Below, one piece after another: positions 16,388 through 24,976 of a DNA stretch of 64,000 nucleotides. Position 1 is the first letter of the stretch; the number at the start of each line of letters is the position of its first letter. The DNA is from an uncultured Lachnospiraceae bacterium (GTDB lineage Bacteria; Bacillota; Clostridia; Lachnospirales; Lachnospiraceae): assembly GCA_910589265.1 (NCBI GenBank), contig CAJUTQ010000081.1:7131-71130 (forward strand). The letters run 5' to 3'. The notes beneath the pieces were generated by a model. That model was not told where the DNA came from, did no database searches, and saw only the letters and a program-made list of their open reading frames with translations. Position numbers and translations under genes: made by a program.

Positions 16388-17046
16388 TATGGATTATGTA
16401 GTTTTTTAAGCTTGTTTATATTTGTAACTTCAATAGAACCCCTGGAAAGTTTCACCATACCTTCGTTTTGAAAATAGCGCAGCATTCGGGTTACGACTTC
16501 CCTGGCAGTCCCTAGATGGTTGCCAATAATTTCATGGGTGATTTTTAAGGAGTTGGTTTCTTCTAGAGCAGTTTCTTCTAAAAGAAAGGCTGCAAGCCGT
16601 TTATCAAAACTTTTCCACATAATTTGTTCAATGAGCCACATAACGTCTGAAAAACGGCTGGCCATAATCTCGTTTGTATAATTGGCAAGGGGAGCAGACT
16701 CTTCCATAATCTGATGGTAAACTTCAGGAGGAATGACCAAGACGTTGGAATCTTTTTCTGCTTCAATGGTAATGGCAAATTGGATACTATGCATGATACA
16801 AGAGGCGGAAAAGAGACAGATATCCATGTCAAAGAGGCGGTAAATGGTAATTTCCCGTCCTTCATCGGAAAGAATATAAGCTCTTAGCTGACCAGTGGAA
16901 ACAAGGAGGAGTCCCATACAATCCATGGAATCGTTATGAATCATCGTATTTTTTTGAAAGGATTTTTGGCAAACAGAACGAGCCATTTTATTTTGCTGTG
17001 CAGGGGTTAACTTATCCCATATTGGAAAATAATCTGCAAGTGGCAT
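16387..17046 (-). CDS. Crp/Fnr-family transcription regulator
   Basis: A 219-residue regulator with a cyclic-nucleotide-binding-type beta roll (about 1-120), a long dimer helix and a C-terminal winged helix-turn-helix (about 150-205). The HTH includes THEIIGNHLGTAREVVTRML, the Crp/Fnr recognition pattern. There is no N-terminal four-Cys cluster of classical Fnr, so the signal is not evident. It is divergent from a DUF134 regulator and convergent with the ferredoxin/membrane protein pair. The spaced inverted repeat at 17180-17200 upstream is a candidate site for it. Confidence 0.9.
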   Translation of the reverse strand: MPLADYFPIWDKLTPAQQNKMARSVCQKSFQKNTMIHNDSMDCMGLLLVSTGQLRAYILSDEGREITIYRLFDMDICLFSASCIMHSIQFAITIEAEKDSNVLVIPPEVYHQIMEESAPLANYTNEIMASRFSDVMWLIEQIMWKSFDKRLAAFLLEETALEETNSLKITHEIIGNHLGTAREVVTRMLRYFQNEGMVKLSRGSIEVTNINKLKKLHNP

Positions 17047-17179
17047 AAAAGCCCTCCTTTTTGTATTTCTGTTCCCAGAAAGCCAAGCAAAAGGTAAATG
17101 CTAAAAAGCTTTCAATACCTTGCGGCTTTGGGTGGGATATTGCATTTATTGGATTATATTATAAGAACATTTACAGCAT

Positions 17180-17200
17180 ATGTCAAATATTTGTTGACAT
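17180..17200. promoter_or_regulatory. Inverted repeat, candidate Crp/Fnr-type operator
   Basis: ATGTCAA, seven bases, TTGACAT: a perfect 7-bp inverted repeat spaced as expected for a dimeric HTH regulator. Its right arm contains the -35 box of the forward promoter, so binding there would be expected to block that promoter. It lies between the divergent Crp/Fnr and DUF134 genes. Confidence 0.5.
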
Positions 17201-17222
17201 GAAATAGAAAAATTTGTATACT
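17194..17222 (+). promoter_or_regulatory. Sigma-A promoter for the DUF134 gene
   Basis: TTGACA and TATACT are separated by 17 bases, 40 bases upstream of the DUF134 start; a near-consensus promoter. Confidence 0.75.
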
Positions 17223-17262
17223 TAACTACAACATATATGGCAAATAGATGGAGGCGAGGAAG

Positions 17263-17607
17263 GTGTCAAGACCTAGAAAGTGCAGGAAAGTATGTGAAAT
17301 GCCATTGATAAAGGAATTTCGTCCAGTTGGCAGCTCGTCTTGTGAGTCAACCGTTATTTTGACAGTAGATGAATATGAAACGATTCGTCTCATTGACAAG
17401 CAAGGCTGTTCTCAGGAGGAGTGCAGCGCTTATATGCTGGTAGCCAGGACAACGGTGCAAATGATCTATAGCTCTGCAAGAAAAAAATTGGCAGATGCTT
17501 TAGTAAACGGATTGTCCATTCGAATTGAAGGAGGGGATTATAAGCTTTGTGACAAAAGAGAGAAGAATTGGGGCTGTGCAAGGAGCTGTACATATACTTA
17601 TCAATAG
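17263..17607 (+). CDS. DUF134-family putative DNA-binding protein
   Basis: A 114-residue protein of the DUF134 (UPF0251) family: a basic MSRPRKCRKVCEMP start, then LTVDEYETIRLID and a sigma-70-region-4-like helix-turn-helix with TTVQMIYSSARKKLADAL. Such proteins are predicted regulators found beside iron-sulfur or redox genes. The GTG start at 17263 is preferred over an ATG five codons earlier because GGAGGCGAGG lies in front of it and the family begins at xRPRK. Cys residues at both ends (CRKVC, and two near the C-terminus) may bind metal; that is inference. Confidence 0.82.
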   Translation: MSRPRKCRKVCEMPLIKEFRPVGSSSCESTVILTVDEYETIRLIDKQGCSQEECSAYMLVARTTVQMIYSSARKKLADALVNGLSIRIEGGDYKLCDKREKNWGCARSCTYTYQ

Positions 17608-17890
17608 TGAAGGAATTCACTGTATTGTTCCTATAGGATGTTTCCCTTAAAATATAGTAAATAAAAAAACTGTTTTAGAAAGCCTGGATTTTTAAAAGAA
17701 ATCTGGGATTTTTTATTCTTATTCAAAAAAAAGATATATTAAACAAGGGAAAAGAGGAGGGATATACTAGAAGGAAGATGCCAAAGGCATATTCCTTCAT
17801 AGGAAGGGTTCTTGGTATGGGCAGTTTGCATAAAAAGGATTGGTTTGCTTTACTTAGTAAAAACTTTGCTGCGTTATCTGGGAAAAGTTG
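17608..17890. other. Intergenic region before leuB
   Basis: No gene is supported. A hairpin AAGGAAGATGCC/GGCATATTCCTT is centred near 17782, and AGGAGGGAT near 17755 looks like an SD without a following frame. No T-box or leucine-leader peptide pattern was recognised. Confidence 0.45.
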
Positions 17891-17919
17891 TTGAAATCTT
17901 ATGAAAAATGGGATATGAT
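17891..17919 (+). promoter_or_regulatory. Sigma-A promoter for the leuB-ilvD-ilvB run
   Basis: TTGAAA, 17 bases, TATGAT, about 57 bases before the GTG start of leuB. Its position rules out the in-frame ATG at 17908 as the main start. Confidence 0.65.
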
Positions 17920-17976
17920 AGACAAGATAGTTCAATCATTCCTAAAAGAATAAAAAGGAAAGAAGGGATAGAAGAA

Positions 17977-19062
17977 GTGGAATGTAAAATAGGGTGTATC
18001 CATGGTGATGGAATTGGGCCTGAAATTGTAGAAGAAGCAAAAAAAGTGTTAGATAAAGTAGCTTCCCTTTACGGCCACTCATTTCAATATACAAACATAC
18101 TCCTAGGAGGGGCATCAATTGATGTTCATGGAGTTCCTCTGACAGAGGAAGGAATTAAGGCGGCAAAAGAGAGTGACGCAGTTTTAATGGGTTCTATTGG
18201 AGGAGATGGCAGTTCTCCTTGGTATAAGCTTCCCCCTGAAAAAAGGCCAGAAGCAGGTCTTCTTAAAATACGCAAGGAGCTGAATCTTTTTGCCAATATC
18301 AGGCCAGCAGTATTCTATGAAGAGCTGGCAGAATCCTGTCCCCTAAAAGAGGAAATTATTGGAGAGGGATTTGATATTCTCATTATGAGAGAGCTGACAG
18401 GGGGACTTTATTTTGGAGAGAGAAAGACCATCAAGGAGAATGGCATTCGAAAGGCTATAGATACTTTGACCTACGATGAAAAGGAAATACAACGTATTGC
18501 GGTGAAAGGATTTGAGATTGCCAGAAAAAGAAGTAAGAAAGTGACAAGTGTTGATAAAGCTAATGTTCTGGACTCTTCTAGACTTTGGAGAGCCGTTGTG
18601 GAAGAGGTGGCTAAGGACTATGATGATGTCATCTTAGAACATATGCTTGTGGATAACTGTGCTATGCAGCTGGTAAAAAATCCAAAACAGTTTGACGTTA
18701 TTTTGACAGAGAATATGTTTGGAGATATTTTATCTGATGAGGCAAGCATGATAACAGGCTCTATTGGAATGTTGGCATCTGCCAGTTTAAATGATACAAA
18801 GTTTGGGCTTTATGAACCAAGTCATGGCTCTGCCCCAGATATAGCAGGTAAGAACTTAGCAAATCCCATGGCAACTATTTTGTCAGCAGCTATGATGCTG
18901 CGGTTTTCCTTTGACATGGACAAAGAGGCCAAGGCAGTGGAAAGAGCTGTAAAGGAGACGCTAAAAGCAAAGTACCGCACAATGGATATTATGAGTGAAG
19001 GTAAATGCCAAGTGTCCACAAGGGAAATGGGCGATTATATTGCAGAAAGAATTGGGAAATAG
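17977..19062 (+). CDS. leuB: 3-Isopropylmalate dehydrogenase
   Basis: A 361-residue NAD-dependent decarboxylating dehydrogenase of leucine synthesis. HGDGIGPEIV (about 7-16) opens the protein. RELTGGLYFGE, the DNCAMQLV substrate/metal region and the NAD loop HGSAPDIAGK follow in order. The start is taken as GTG 17977: AGAAGGGA lies eight bases before it, the promoter's -10 box overlaps the alternative ATG, and the resulting length fits LeuB. leuA, leuC and leuD are not in the window. ilvD follows after 12 bases. Confidence 0.95.
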   Translation: MECKIGCIHGDGIGPEIVEEAKKVLDKVASLYGHSFQYTNILLGGASIDVHGVPLTEEGIKAAKESDAVLMGSIGGDGSSPWYKLPPEKRPEAGLLKIRKELNLFANIRPAVFYEELAESCPLKEEIIGEGFDILIMRELTGGLYFGERKTIKENGIRKAIDTLTYDEKEIQRIAVKGFEIARKRSKKVTSVDKANVLDSSRLWRAVVEEVAKDYDDVILEHMLVDNCAMQLVKNPKQFDVILTENMFGDILSDEASMITGSIGMLASASLNDTKFGLYEPSHGSAPDIAGKNLANPMATILSAAMMLRFSFDMDKEAKAVERAVKETLKAKYRTMDIMSEGKCQVSTREMGDYIAERIGK

Positions 19063-19074
19063 GAGGAAAAGAAA

Positions 19075-20736
19075 ATGAGAAGCGATTCAGTCACAAAAGG
19101 GGTTCAGCAGGCGCCCCATCGATCTTTATTTAATGCATTAGGCTATACAAAAGAAGAAAGGGAAAGGCCTCTCATTGGCATTGTAAGCTCCTATAATGAA
19201 ATTGTTCCAGGCCATATGAACTTAGATAAAATGGTAGAGGCAGTGAAAATGGGCGTTGCCATGGCAGGAGGAACTCCTGTTGTGTTCCCTGCTATTGCAG
19301 TCTGTGATGGAATTGCCATGGGTCATATAGGAATGAAGTATTCCCTTGTGACAAGAGATTTGATCTGCGATTCAACAGAATGTATGGCCATGGCCCATGG
19401 ATTTGACGGTCTTGTAATTGTTCCCAACTGTGACAAAAATGTGCCAGGATTACTAATGGCAGCTGCCAGAGTAAATATCCCTGCCATTTTTGTGTCTGGA
19501 GGCCCTATGCTGGCAGGAAAGGTTCAAGGGAAGAGAACAAGTCTCTCTAGTATGTTTGAGGCAGTTGGGGCTCAGGCAGCAGGAAAAATGACTATGGAGG
19601 AGTTAGAGGAATTTGAAGAAAAGGCATGTCCCACCTGCGGATCTTGTTCTGGAATGTATACGGCCAACAGTATGAATTGCCTAACAGAAGTATTAGGCAT
19701 GGGTTTAAAGGGAAATGGAACTATTCCAGCTGTCTATTCAGAGAGAATTCGTCTGGCAAAACATGCAGGTATGCAGATTATGGATTTGGTGGCCAGAGAT
19801 ATTCGGCCAAAGGATATTATGACAGAGCATGCATTCCTCAATGCCTTAGCAGTGGATATGGCTCTTGGCTGCTCGACGAATTCCATGCTTCATCTGCCTG
19901 CCATTGCTCATGAGGCTGGAGTTGAGCTAAATGTAGACATTGCCAACGAAATAAGTGCAAAAACCCCTAATTTATGTCATCTAGCGCCAGCAGGCCCTAC
20001 TTATATGGAAGATTTAAACGAGGCAGGGGGCGTCTATGCAGTAATGAACGAATTAGTGAAAAAGGATCTTCTCTATACAGACTGTCTTACAGTTACAGGA
20101 AAGACAGTAGGGGAGAATATAGAGGGGTGTGTGAATAAAAACAACGAGGTCATCAGGGACATTGACAATCCTTATAGTGAGACAGGAGGAATTGCTGTTT
20201 TAAAAGGAAATTTGGCTCCAGACTCCTGCGTTGTAAAACGTTCTGCCGTTGTTCCTGAAATGATGGTTCACGAAGGGCCAGCCAGAGTGTTTGACTGTGA
20301 GGAGGATGCTATCAGCGCTATTAAAGGAGGAAAAATTGTACAAGGAGACGTAGTTGTCATTCGTTATGAGGGACCAAAGGGAGGTCCTGGAATGAGGGAA
20401 ATGTTAAATCCCACATCAGCTATTGCTGGTATGGGCTTAGGATCCAGTGTTGCACTGATTACAGATGGAAGGTTTTCAGGGGCTTCCAGGGGAGCCTCCA
20501 TAGGCCATGTTTCCCCAGAAGCAGCTGTGGGGGGACCGATTGCCCTTGTAGAAGAGGGAGATAGGATCAAAATTAATATATTGGAAAACTCTTTACATGT
20601 AGATATTAGCGAGGAAGAAATGAAAAAGAGAAAAGAGAAGTGGCGTAAAAGAGAGCCAAAGGTGACAACAGGCTATTTAGAACGGTATGCCAAGATGGTT
20701 ACCAGTGCAAACAGGGGAGCCATTCTGGAATTTTAA
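19075..20736 (+). CDS. ilvD: Dihydroxy-acid dehydratase
   Basis: A 553-residue iron-sulfur dehydratase that makes the 2-keto acid precursors of valine, leucine and isoleucine. The family Cys motifs are visible: NCDKNVPG (about 117-124) and CPTCGSCSGMYTANSMNC, with Cys185, Cys188 and Cys191. GPAGPTYMEDL-type and GRFSGASRG blocks close the active site. Length is normal. The cluster type ([4Fe-4S] is usual for oxygen-sensitive IlvD) cannot be told from sequence. Middle gene of leuB-ilvD-ilvB. Confidence 0.96.
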   Translation: MRSDSVTKGVQQAPHRSLFNALGYTKEERERPLIGIVSSYNEIVPGHMNLDKMVEAVKMGVAMAGGTPVVFPAIAVCDGIAMGHIGMKYSLVTRDLICDSTECMAMAHGFDGLVIVPNCDKNVPGLLMAAARVNIPAIFVSGGPMLAGKVQGKRTSLSSMFEAVGAQAAGKMTMEELEEFEEKACPTCGSCSGMYTANSMNCLTEVLGMGLKGNGTIPAVYSERIRLAKHAGMQIMDLVARDIRPKDIMTEHAFLNALAVDMALGCSTNSMLHLPAIAHEAGVELNVDIANEISAKTPNLCHLAPAGPTYMEDLNEAGGVYAVMNELVKKDLLYTDCLTVTGKTVGENIEGCVNKNNEVIRDIDNPYSETGGIAVLKGNLAPDSCVVKRSAVVPEMMVHEGPARVFDCEEDAISAIKGGKIVQGDVVVIRYEGPKGGPGMREMLNPTSAIAGMGLGSSVALITDGRFSGASRGASIGHVSPEAAVGGPIALVEEGDRIKINILENSLHVDISEEEMKKRKEKWRKREPKVTTGYLERYAKMVTSANRGAILEF

Positions 20737-20754
20737 GAGAGGAGTGGGATACGT

Positions 20755-22431
20755 ATGGAGTTAAGTGGAGCAGAAATTGTGCTGGAGTGTTTTCTTGAGC
20801 ATGGAGTAGACACAGTATTTGGATATCCAGGAGGAACCATTTTAAATATTTATGATGCATTGTATAAATATAGAGATAAAATTACCCATTATCTTACTTC
20901 TCATGAACAGGGGGCTGCCCATGGGGCAGACGGTTATGCAAGGGCTACTGGTAAAGTAGGGGTCTGTCTTGCCACAAGTGGTCCTGGGGCGACGAACTTA
21001 GTAACAGGAATTGCCACAGCATATATGGATTCCATTCCTTTAGTAGCCATTACTTGTAATGTAAACCTTCCCCTCCTTGGAAAGGATTCCTTTCAGGAAG
21101 TGGATATTGCGGGAGTGACCATGCCTATTACAAAACATGGATTTATTGTAAAGGATATAAGAAAGCTGGCAGAGACGATTTATAAGGCTTTCGCCATAGC
21201 AAAGTCTGGAAGGCCTGGGCCTGTTCTTGTGGACATTACAAAGGATGTGACCGCAGCCAAGATGGACTATAAGCCTTTGAAAATAAAGAAAAGGGAAGAA
21301 GAGAAAACTTATTTAGAAGGGGATTTGTTATCGGCTGTTGAATTGATTACAGAGGCAAAGAAACCTTTTTTATATGTAGGAGGCGGTGCAGTTATTTCCA
21401 ATGCTTCCAAAGAACTGAAGGAATTTGCAAATAAAATCCAAGCTCCTGTATGCGACACTCTTATGGGAAAGGGAGCTTTTGACGGCAGTCATCCTCTTTA
21501 TACAGGAATGATTGGAATGCATGGAACAAAGGCTGCAAATTTAGGCGTTAGCAGGTGCGATTTACTGATTGCCTTGGGAGCTAGATTTTCAGACCGGGTT
21601 GTGGGAAATGTAGGTAAGTTTGCTAAAAATGCAAAAGTACTCCATATTGATATTGATCCTGCAGAAATTAACAAAAATATACAGACAGATGCATATATCG
21701 TAGGAGATATAAAAGAAATTCTTTCCAAGCTTAACGAGAGGATAGAAAACCAGAACCATGGAGAGTGGATAGAGGAAATACAGCAGCTGAAGACATCCTT
21801 CCCACTAAAATATCCAAAAGAAGGATTAACAGGCCCTTATATTATGGAGGAGCTATACCGGGTGACAAAGGGGGAGGCAGTGATTGTCACAGATGTAGGG
21901 CAGCACCAAATGTGGGCGGCTCAGTATTATTCCTATAAAGAGCCAAGGACCTTCTTGTCTTCAGGAGGTTTGGGAACAATGGGATATGGATTAGGAGCCT
22001 GCATTGGAGCAAAAATTGGAAGACCAGATAAAATAGTAGTCAATATTGGGGGAGACGGATGCTTTCGCATGAACATGAATGAGCTGGCAACAGCAAGCCG
22101 GTATCGTATTCCTATTATACAGATTATTATGAATAACCATGTCCTGGGAATGGTAAGACAATGGCAGGATTTATTTTATGATCAGCGTTATTCCCACACA
22201 GTCTTGAGGGATAAGGTAGATTTTATTAAAGTAGCAGAGGGACTTGGATGCGAGGGACTGCGCATTACAAAAAAGGAAGAAGTGGCATTGGCAATAGAAA
22301 AGGCAGTGGAATCTCAAGCGCCATTTGTCATAGAATGTGAAATTGGCAGTGATGAGAAAGTGTTTCCCATGGTGCCGGCAGGGGCAGCCATTGACGAAGT
22401 TTTTGATGAAGATGATTTAAAGACAAATTAA
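20755..22431 (+). CDS. ilvB: Acetolactate synthase large subunit
   Basis: A 558-residue thiamine-diphosphate enzyme, catalytic subunit of acetohydroxyacid synthase for branched-chain amino acids. Motifs in order: GYPGGTIL (about 23-30), the catalytic Glu in SHEQGAAHGADGYAR (near 51), an FAD-domain region, and the TPP-binding GDGCFRMNMNELATA. Length fits biosynthetic IlvB rather than catabolic AlsS. No regulatory subunit gene (ilvN/ilvH) follows, which is unusual for an operon copy; it may lie elsewhere. Confidence 0.93.
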   Translation: MELSGAEIVLECFLEHGVDTVFGYPGGTILNIYDALYKYRDKITHYLTSHEQGAAHGADGYARATGKVGVCLATSGPGATNLVTGIATAYMDSIPLVAITCNVNLPLLGKDSFQEVDIAGVTMPITKHGFIVKDIRKLAETIYKAFAIAKSGRPGPVLVDITKDVTAAKMDYKPLKIKKREEEKTYLEGDLLSAVELITEAKKPFLYVGGGAVISNASKELKEFANKIQAPVCDTLMGKGAFDGSHPLYTGMIGMHGTKAANLGVSRCDLLIALGARFSDRVVGNVGKFAKNAKVLHIDIDPAEINKNIQTDAYIVGDIKEILSKLNERIENQNHGEWIEEIQQLKTSFPLKYPKEGLTGPYIMEELYRVTKGEAVIVTDVGQHQMWAAQYYSYKEPRTFLSSGGLGTMGYGLGACIGAKIGRPDKIVVNIGGDGCFRMNMNELATASRYRIPIIQIIMNNHVLGMVRQWQDLFYDQRYSHTVLRDKVDFIKVAEGLGCEGLRITKKEEVALAIEKAVESQAPFVIECEIGSDEKVFPMVPAGAAIDEVFDEDDLKTN

Positions 22432-22455
22432 TTAAAGGAATGGGAAAATCCAGGA

Positions 22456-23835
22456 ATGATGAGACGGGCAGGGAAATTATTATGGATAGGAGCAATAGCC
22501 CTTTTCCTAGCTGGGGTTGTAAGTTATGTTAGTCTGACACTCTATTATAGAGAGCGTTTTGTCAGTGGCACATGGATAAATGGAATTTACTGCACTGGGT
22601 TAACTCCTGAGGAAGTGGAGACAAGGCTTTTGGAGGGAACAGAGCCTTATACCCTTACTATCCATTTGGAAAACCAGGATATGGAAACAATTGAGGAGAA
22701 AGAAATATTATATTATAAAGATTATCATACGAAAATACAAAGTATAAAAGAAAAACAAAAGGCTTTTTTATGGCCTCTCTCCTTTATGAATCCGCTTACT
22801 TATGAAATAGAACCTAGGCCAGTTTATGATAAGGAAGCTTTGGAAAGAGCAGTGTTAGGGCTAAATTGTATGAACCGGAAAAAACCAGAGGGAGAAGTTT
22901 ATGCCAAAATTGAAAAGGGGCAGGATGGATATGTTCTTGTGGAAGAGGAGAGAAATCAGATAAGCGAAGAAAAAATAAAGGCAAGGGTGAAAGAGGCAGT
23001 AGAGGGGGAAGAGAGGGATATTTATATCGTAGAAGAAGACGTGTACGAAGAGTATTTTATTAATGAGCAGACACAAAAAGTATACGATGCCTTTGCAAAA
23101 ATTCACGCTTTTCAAAATGCATCCACTGTTTATGAAGGTCTCAAAGAAGAGGAAGGCATTACGAAAGAAAGAATTGCCCAATGGATTGTTTTTTTGGAGG
23201 AAGAACCTTATATTGATGAAGAGAAAGTAGACGATTATGTGGAGTATTTGGGGGATAAGTATGATACTTTGGGAAAGGATAGAGTATGGAATAAAACAGG
23301 AGGGGGAACAGTTACAATCCATGGGGGAACATATGGATTTTTAATCGATAGAGAGGCGGAGAAAAAAGCAATTATAGAAACCCTTCAATCTGGGAAGCCT
23401 GTAACAAGAGCTATGATATTTAAGGAAAGTAAGCTAAAAAGGCCAGAAGGAGAAGAGGACATTGGTAAGACGTATATTGAGATAGACATGTCAAGGCAGA
23501 CATTGTACTATTATGTAGAGGGTGACCTCTATTTAGAAAGTCCCATAGTAACAGGAAACCTAAAAAGAGGCAGAGGAACACCTGCCAGAGTATGTTATAT
23601 TTATGGAAAACAGAGAAGAAGAATTTTGAGAGGACCAGGATACGCATCCTTTGTCAATTATTGGATGCCTGTCAACGGAAACATTGGCCTTCATGACGCC
23701 ACATGGCGGAAAGAATTTGGCGGAGAGATTTATAAAACGTCAGGCTCCCATGGATGTATTAACCTACCTTATGAAAAAGCGGAAAAAATTTTTGAAAAGG
23801 CAGAAGTTGGTCTGCCTGTCATTATGTATTACTAA
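22456..23835 (+). CDS. L,D-transpeptidase (YkuD) with peptidoglycan-binding-type domains
   Basis: A 459-residue membrane-anchored, extracellular enzyme. A single N-terminal membrane segment (about 8-30) is followed by a region with the VanW-type/PG-binding repeats common in clostridial enzymes of this type (NGIYCTGLTPEEVE and, later, GGTYGFLIDREAE). A C-terminal YkuD domain (about 340-459) holds IGLHDATW and SHGCINLP with the nucleophile Cys434. It should form 3-3 cross-links or attach proteins to peptidoglycan. It sits between ilvB and serC with no obvious metabolic link. Confidence 0.9.
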   Translation: MMRRAGKLLWIGAIALFLAGVVSYVSLTLYYRERFVSGTWINGIYCTGLTPEEVETRLLEGTEPYTLTIHLENQDMETIEEKEILYYKDYHTKIQSIKEKQKAFLWPLSFMNPLTYEIEPRPVYDKEALERAVLGLNCMNRKKPEGEVYAKIEKGQDGYVLVEEERNQISEEKIKARVKEAVEGEERDIYIVEEDVYEEYFINEQTQKVYDAFAKIHAFQNASTVYEGLKEEEGITKERIAQWIVFLEEEPYIDEEKVDDYVEYLGDKYDTLGKDRVWNKTGGGTVTIHGGTYGFLIDREAEKKAIIETLQSGKPVTRAMIFKESKLKRPEGEEDIGKTYIEIDMSRQTLYYYVEGDLYLESPIVTGNLKRGRGTPARVCYIYGKQRRRILRGPGYASFVNYWMPVNGNIGLHDATWRKEFGGEIYKTSGSHGCINLPYEKAEKIFEKAEVGLPVIMYY

Positions 23836-23871
23836 TAAGAATGAATTGGAAAAATGGAGGATGGAATAGCA

Positions 23872-24954
23872 ATGAGCAGAGTTTATAATTTTTCAGCAGG
23901 ACCAGCTGTTTTACCAGAAGAAGTGTTAAAAGAGGCAGCAAATGAGATGTTAGATTACAATGGGACAGGGATGTCTGTGATGGAGATGAGCCACAGATCC
24001 AAAGCTTATGAGGAGATAATTCAAGGAGCCCAAAAGGATTTGAGAGAGTTGATGAATATTCCTGATCATTACAAAGTACTCTTTCTTCAAGGAGGGGCTA
24101 GTCAGCAATTTGCTATGATTCCAATGAACTTGATGAAAAATAAGGTGGCAGACTACATTGTAACAGGCCAGTGGGCGAAAAAAGCCTGGCAGGAAGGCTC
24201 CATTTATGGAAAGGCAAATAAAATTGCAAGCAGTGAGGATAAGACTTTTTCCTATATACCAAACTGTGAGGATTTACCTATTTCAGAGGAGGCAGATTAT
24301 GTATATATTTGTGAAAACAATACAATATACGGAACAAAATATAAAAAGCTTCCGAATACAAAAGGAAAAATATTAGTATCAGATGTATCCTCCTGCTTTT
24401 TATCAGAGCCTGTGGATGTTACAAAATACGGAATTCTTTTTGGAGGAGTACAGAAAAACATTGGACCAGCAGGGGTGGTCATTGTCATTATAAGGGAAGA
24501 CTTAATAAGAGAGGACTGCCTTCCAGGAACTCCTACCATGTTAAAGTATAAAATTCATGCAGATAATGATTCTCTCTACAATACACCTCCTGCATATGGG
24601 ATTTACATATGCGGAAAAGTGTTTAAGTGGTTAAAGAAAATGGGCGGTCTAGAAGCAATGAAAGAACACAATGAGAAAAAGGCAAAAATTTTGTATGATT
24701 TCTTAGACGAGAGTAAGCTTTTCCAAGGGACTGTTGTAAAAGAAGACCGTTCTCTTATGAATGTGCCTTTTATTACTGGAAAGGAAGAGCTAGATGGAAA
24801 ATTTGTCAAGGAAGCAAAGGAAAAAGGACTTGAAAACTTAAAAGGCCACAGGAGCGTAGGAGGAATGAGGGCTAGTATTTATAACGCAATGCCTATACAA
24901 GGCGTGGAAAAGCTTGTGGAATTTATGAAAGATTTTGAAGAAAAGAATGCATAA
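23872..24954 (+). CDS. serC: Phosphoserine aminotransferase
   Basis: A 360-residue PLP enzyme of the serine pathway that converts 3-phosphohydroxypyruvate to phosphoserine. It begins MSRVYNFSAGPAVLPEEV, the strict SerC start. LQGGASQQFAMIPMN is the cofactor/phosphate region, and the Schiff-base Lys195 lies in GGVQKNIGPAG. Start at 23872 is preferred over an upstream frame extension because the family begins here and GGAGG lies upstream. serA overlaps the end region in another frame and starts 22 bases later, so the pair forms a serine operon. Confidence 0.96.
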   Translation: MSRVYNFSAGPAVLPEEVLKEAANEMLDYNGTGMSVMEMSHRSKAYEEIIQGAQKDLRELMNIPDHYKVLFLQGGASQQFAMIPMNLMKNKVADYIVTGQWAKKAWQEGSIYGKANKIASSEDKTFSYIPNCEDLPISEEADYVYICENNTIYGTKYKKLPNTKGKILVSDVSSCFLSEPVDVTKYGILFGGVQKNIGPAGVVIVIIREDLIREDCLPGTPTMLKYKIHADNDSLYNTPPAYGIYICGKVFKWLKKMGGLEAMKEHNEKKAKILYDFLDESKLFQGTVVKEDRSLMNVPFITGKEELDGKFVKEAKEKGLENLKGHRSVGGMRASIYNAMPIQGVEKLVEFMKDFEEKNA

Positions 24955-24976
24955 ATCAGAAGGGGAGGAAAAGATC

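Noticed and set aside
17608..17890. Possible T-box or leucine leader before leuB
   Set aside because: No T-box sequence, specifier stem or Leu-rich leader peptide was found; only one hairpin is present.
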